The notes beneath the pieces were generated by a model. That model was not told the origin of the DNA and did not search any database. It was given only the letters and a program-made list of their open reading frames with translations. This document shows, one piece after another, positions 15,027 through 15,480 of a stretch of DNA of 15,480 nt (within the stretch, counting starts at the first letter, position 1; every line of letters begins with the position of its first letter). Source of the stretch: an uncultured Clostridia bacterium (GTDB lineage: Bacteria; Bacillota; Clostridia; TANB77; CAG-508); the NCBI GenBank assembly GCA_947631315.1, contig CANRLA010000027.1, positions 1-15,480 of the forward strand, in the 5' to 3' direction. Position numbers and translations under genes: made by a program.

Positions 15027-15480
15027 TTAAGGCTTTAAAGATGTAATTGGAATAATATATATACCAGTATCCGGATCTTTTACAACCGCTTCATAATGTC
15101 CAACAATTATACACATAAATTTTGGTTTTTTCTTAGCATTATTGTAAAATGTAGTTAGACTTTTTTTAGCTTCTTCAATTCCCTTTGAAGTTAATTTTAT
15201 TTCTACCGCACCATATTCTCCGTCTTTAAATTCCAATATACTATCAACTTCATCTCCTGATGTATTATCTCTAAAATGATACAATTTTCCATCTAAAAAG
15301 TCCATATATATTCTTAAATCTCTTTCAACTAATGCTTCAAATAATAATTCAAAAGTATTGTGATCTAGAAGTAATTTTTGAACAGTTAAATCTAGACACG
15401 CAGATGCAAGAGAAGGGTCTGTAAAGTGTCTCTTATAAACCTTTCCTACTCTATTAGAAGAACGATAATTTATACTAAAT
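15027..15480 (-). CDS. C-terminal part of a DUF4143 AAA ATP-binding protein (runs off the window)
   Basis: The reading frame is open from the right edge to the stop at 15027, giving about 150 aa, the C-terminal third of a protein that normally has about 400 residues: an AAA ATPase domain followed by DUF4143. Visible landmarks are VGKVYKRHFTDPSLASACL, LLFEALVERDLRIYMDFLDG, LYHFRDNTSGDEVDSILEF, then GAVEIKLTSKGIEEAKKSL and the end GIYIIPITSLKP. DUF4143 has a restriction-endonuclease-like fold, and the E-V-D/E-I-K pattern here (DEVDSILEF...AVEIKL) is the retained core. These ATPases are widespread in anaerobes and of unclear role, though often linked to defence or mobile DNA. The methionine at 15305 is internal, not the start. 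The ATPase half lies outside the window. The gene reads toward the glycosyltransferase cluster but is separated from it by a probable promoter. Confidence 0.85.
   Translation of the reverse strand, partial: FSINYRSSNRVGKVYKRHFTDPSLASACLDLTVQKLLLDHNTFELLFEALVERDLRIYMDFLDGKLYHFRDNTSGDEVDSILEFKDGEYGAVEIKLTSKGIEEAKKSLTTFYNNAKKKPKFMCIIVGHYEAVVKDPDTGIYIIPITSLKP

Overview
This is a very AT-rich window with strong purine-rich Shine-Dalgarno sites and classic sigma-A promoters. Its gene content (gerW/ytfJ, DUF2953, ymdB, polA followed by a lytic transglycosylase) points to a low-GC, spore-forming Clostridia-type Firmicute, probably an uncultured gut lineage. I cannot name the species. Every protein gene I can support is on the minus strand, so the biological order runs from high to low coordinates. 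The only plus-strand signal is a terminator at the extreme left, closing a gene that lies outside the window.

Right part (15480 to 5807). The window opens inside the C-terminal DUF4143 half of an AAA-type ATP-binding protein. A probable promoter/leader with three degenerate direct repeats follows. Next is a tightly spaced cell-surface glycosylation cluster: a frameshifted GtrII-like glucosyltransferase, a GtrB-type polyprenyl-phosphate glycosyltransferase, an intact GtrII-like integral membrane glucosyltransferase and a second GT-C fold membrane glycosyltransferase. The expected logic is that GtrB charges a lipid carrier with a sugar and the membrane enzymes move it onto an extracellular polymer. 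No GtrA-type flippase gene is visible. DNA polymerase I and a membrane-anchored lytic transglycosylase follow on the same strand.

Middle (5806 to 3660). A Fic-family protein with a Gln in place of the usual catalytic His is expressed from a striking tandem array of promoter/operator units, period 68-69 nt, each built on GTTTCACAT...ATGTGAAAC inverted repeats. Then come a DUF1292 protein with its own promoter, a strong hairpin, and a small unrecognised four-helix membrane protein.

The 2820-3659 gap. This 840-nt stretch has no credible protein gene. It contains a complete RNA transcription unit: a near-consensus promoter, about 570 nt of structured RNA whose two ends pair, internal hairpins and a long pseudoknot, and an intrinsic terminator. 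This is the most interesting object in the window. Its size and closed 5'/3' ends recall the large ornate bacterial RNAs (ROOL, OLE, GOLLD), but I cannot assign a family by eye.

Left part (2953 to 121). Another sigma-A promoter drives a short operon: a CorB/CNNM-like membrane protein, YmdB phosphodiesterase, DUF2953 protein and the spore protein GerW/YtfJ. It ends in an intrinsic terminator. GerW is split by one extra base. With the split gtrII gene, the window therefore holds two single-base frameshifts, either real gene decay or sequencing error.
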